IMG/VR virus record: IMGVR_UViG_3300027800_000048
Span: 1-23,674 of that record
DNA: 23,674 bases
Origin: a virus
Direction: 5' to 3' (one strand)
In this document: piece after piece, positions 23,208 to 23,674 of the stretch
How positions within the stretch are numbered: position 1 is the first letter of the stretch
Layout: each line of letters opens with the position of its first letter
The notes under the pieces: generated by a model
What the model was told of the DNA's origin: nothing
The model's database searches: none
The model's input: only the letters and a program-made list of their open reading frames with translations
Made by a program: the position numbers and the translations under genes

Positions 23208-23310
23208 TCCAAAACCTCGATTTACAGATTGCGCAAGTTTTTGGTAGTGTAGGTGACTTAGGCCACCATTCTGCACCACATCGCTTGCAAGTTAGTTGTT
23301 CTATAACCAT
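23134..23310 (-). CDS. Small zinc-ribbon protein, 58 residues
   Basis: A short gene overlapping the endonuclease start by 74 bases in another frame. ATG 23310 is preceded by AAAGGAGG. The product begins MVIEQLTCKRCGAEWWPKS and has two C-x2-C pairs (C8/C11, C26/C29) 14 residues apart, with W-P near the first and a basic Arg/Lys tail (QQRKRREKREAEA). This is a classic zinc ribbon; similar tiny proteins are common in phages and plasmids and are presumed to bind nucleic acid. Function is unknown. A promoter candidate lies directly upstream. The cysteine spacing makes coding likely despite the size. Confidence 0.72.
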   Translation of the reverse strand: MVIEQLTCKRCGAEWWPKSPTLPKTCAICKSRFWNDDETNQQRKRREKREAEANSSKG

Positions 23311-23333
23311 GGAACCTCCTTTAGGTTTAGAAT

Positions 23334-23362
23334 ATATTACTAACTAGTAAGAATAAAGTCAA
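23334..23362 (-). promoter_or_regulatory. Promoter candidate for the zinc-ribbon/endonuclease pair
   Basis: Minus strand TTGACT (23362-23357), 17 bases, TAATAT (23339-23334), in the 66-base gap between the terminase stop and the zinc-ribbon ribosome site. -35 matches 5 of 6 and -10 matches 4 of 6. Confidence 0.5.
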
Positions 23363-23376
23363 CAACTATTTTTACA

Positions 23377-23674
23377 TCAGAGATCACTTTTTAGACGAAA
23401 ACCTTGAACGAGACTTGACAAAGGCAATGACATTGCAGACCCTTTTTCAATTAATCTCGCAGCTGTACATAGATACACGCAACTGTGTGCCAGATGATCT
23501 TGGGTCTTACTGCCATATAACTTTTGCCAAATATATCGAGTCTCTATACTACGGGGATCGCGTACTCTTCGTAGAGCAGAGTAGTGGTCCCTTATCAGAG
23601 CGTTGTTATCACCATTTTTAAATTTTACTTTACCTTCCATTACCTTTGTAATATGGTCGTCAAAGAATGGATTC
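23377..23674 (-). CDS. Terminase large subunit, C-terminal fragment (cut by window edge)
   Basis: The frame is open to the window end, so the methionine at 23640 is probably internal: upstream codons read NPFFDDHITKV. About 98 residues are visible. DPRSIETRYIWQKLYGSKTQDHLAHSCVYLCTAARL matches the end of a TerL RNase-H-like nuclease domain, where D-H-x-x-H-S/A-x-x-Y carries the last metal-binding aspartate. TerL pumps DNA into the head and cuts it. The position upstream of the portal agrees. The N-terminal ATPase would lie outside the window. The alternative is an 87-residue hypothetical protein, but the motif and the open frame argue against it. Confidence 0.65.
   Translation of the reverse strand, partial: NPFFDDHITKVMEGKVKFKNGDNNALIRDHYSALRRVRDPRSIETRYIWQKLYGSKTQDHLAHSCVYLCTAARLIEKGSAMSLPLSSLVQGFRLKSDL

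Noticed and set aside
1-23674. CRISPR arrays, tRNA or rRNA genes, insertion sequences, integrase or attachment sites
   Set aside because: No regularly spaced repeats, cloverleaf-like segments, transposase motifs or integrase motifs were seen on either strand by eye.

Overview
The window is a late-gene block of a tailed, long non-contractile-tailed bacteriophage (siphovirus-type Caudoviricetes) or a prophage of that type. Every convincing gene lies on the minus strand, so the block reads from high to low coordinates: terminase end, portal, capsid protease with nested scaffold, decoration protein, major capsid, neck, tail terminator, major tail protein, G/GT chaperones, tape measure, tail tip, tail spike, lysis-like genes. 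DNA is AT-rich. A lipoprotein with a Gram-negative-style lipobox, a lambda-like tape-measure C-terminus and a J-like hub with an NlpC/P60-like partner suggest a Gram-negative host; this is inference, and no host marker is present.

Head region (23674-14991). The right edge holds the C-terminal part of the terminase large subunit, open past the window. Between it and the portal gene is an accessory insert: a 58-residue zinc-ribbon ORF overlapping an HNH/AP2 homing-type endonuclease, then a lipoprotein with its own promoter under a perfect 20-bp inverted repeat. Then follow portal, an S49 (lambda gpC-like) protease whose 3' third has a perfect internal ribosome site for a nested scaffold (as C/Nu3), a decoration protein and the major capsid protein, closed by a 17-bp-arm hairpin. 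An 85-residue unknown, a 59-residue two-helix membrane protein and the head-tail connector, closure and completion genes follow, nearly all coupled by overlapping stop and start codons.

Tail region (14994-2654). Tail terminator, major tail tube (flanked by terminator-type hairpins), then chaperone G and its -1 frameshift extension GT on an A AAA AAC slippery site with an upstream Shine-Dalgarno-like stimulator. Next come a ~1406-residue tape measure, a DUF1833-like minor tail protein, an NlpC/P60-like cysteine peptidase, a J-like central hub, an unknown tail protein and a beta-helical tail spike/depolymerase.

Left end (2587-1). A separate unit with its own promoter candidate and a 34-bp perfect palindrome in its leader: a one-TM coiled-coil protein (possible holin), a four-cysteine protein, a calcineurin-like metallophosphoesterase and a lytic-transglycosylase-like endolysin. 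A further gene starts at position 58 and runs off the left edge.

No intergenic stretch exceeds 300 bases. Most of the larger gaps carry a TTGAC(A/T) element or a hairpin. The most unusual signals are the interleaved inverted repeats between the major tail and chaperone genes, the frameshift cassette, the nested scaffold start, the palindromes over ribosome-binding regions, and two small genes easily missed by length cut-offs.
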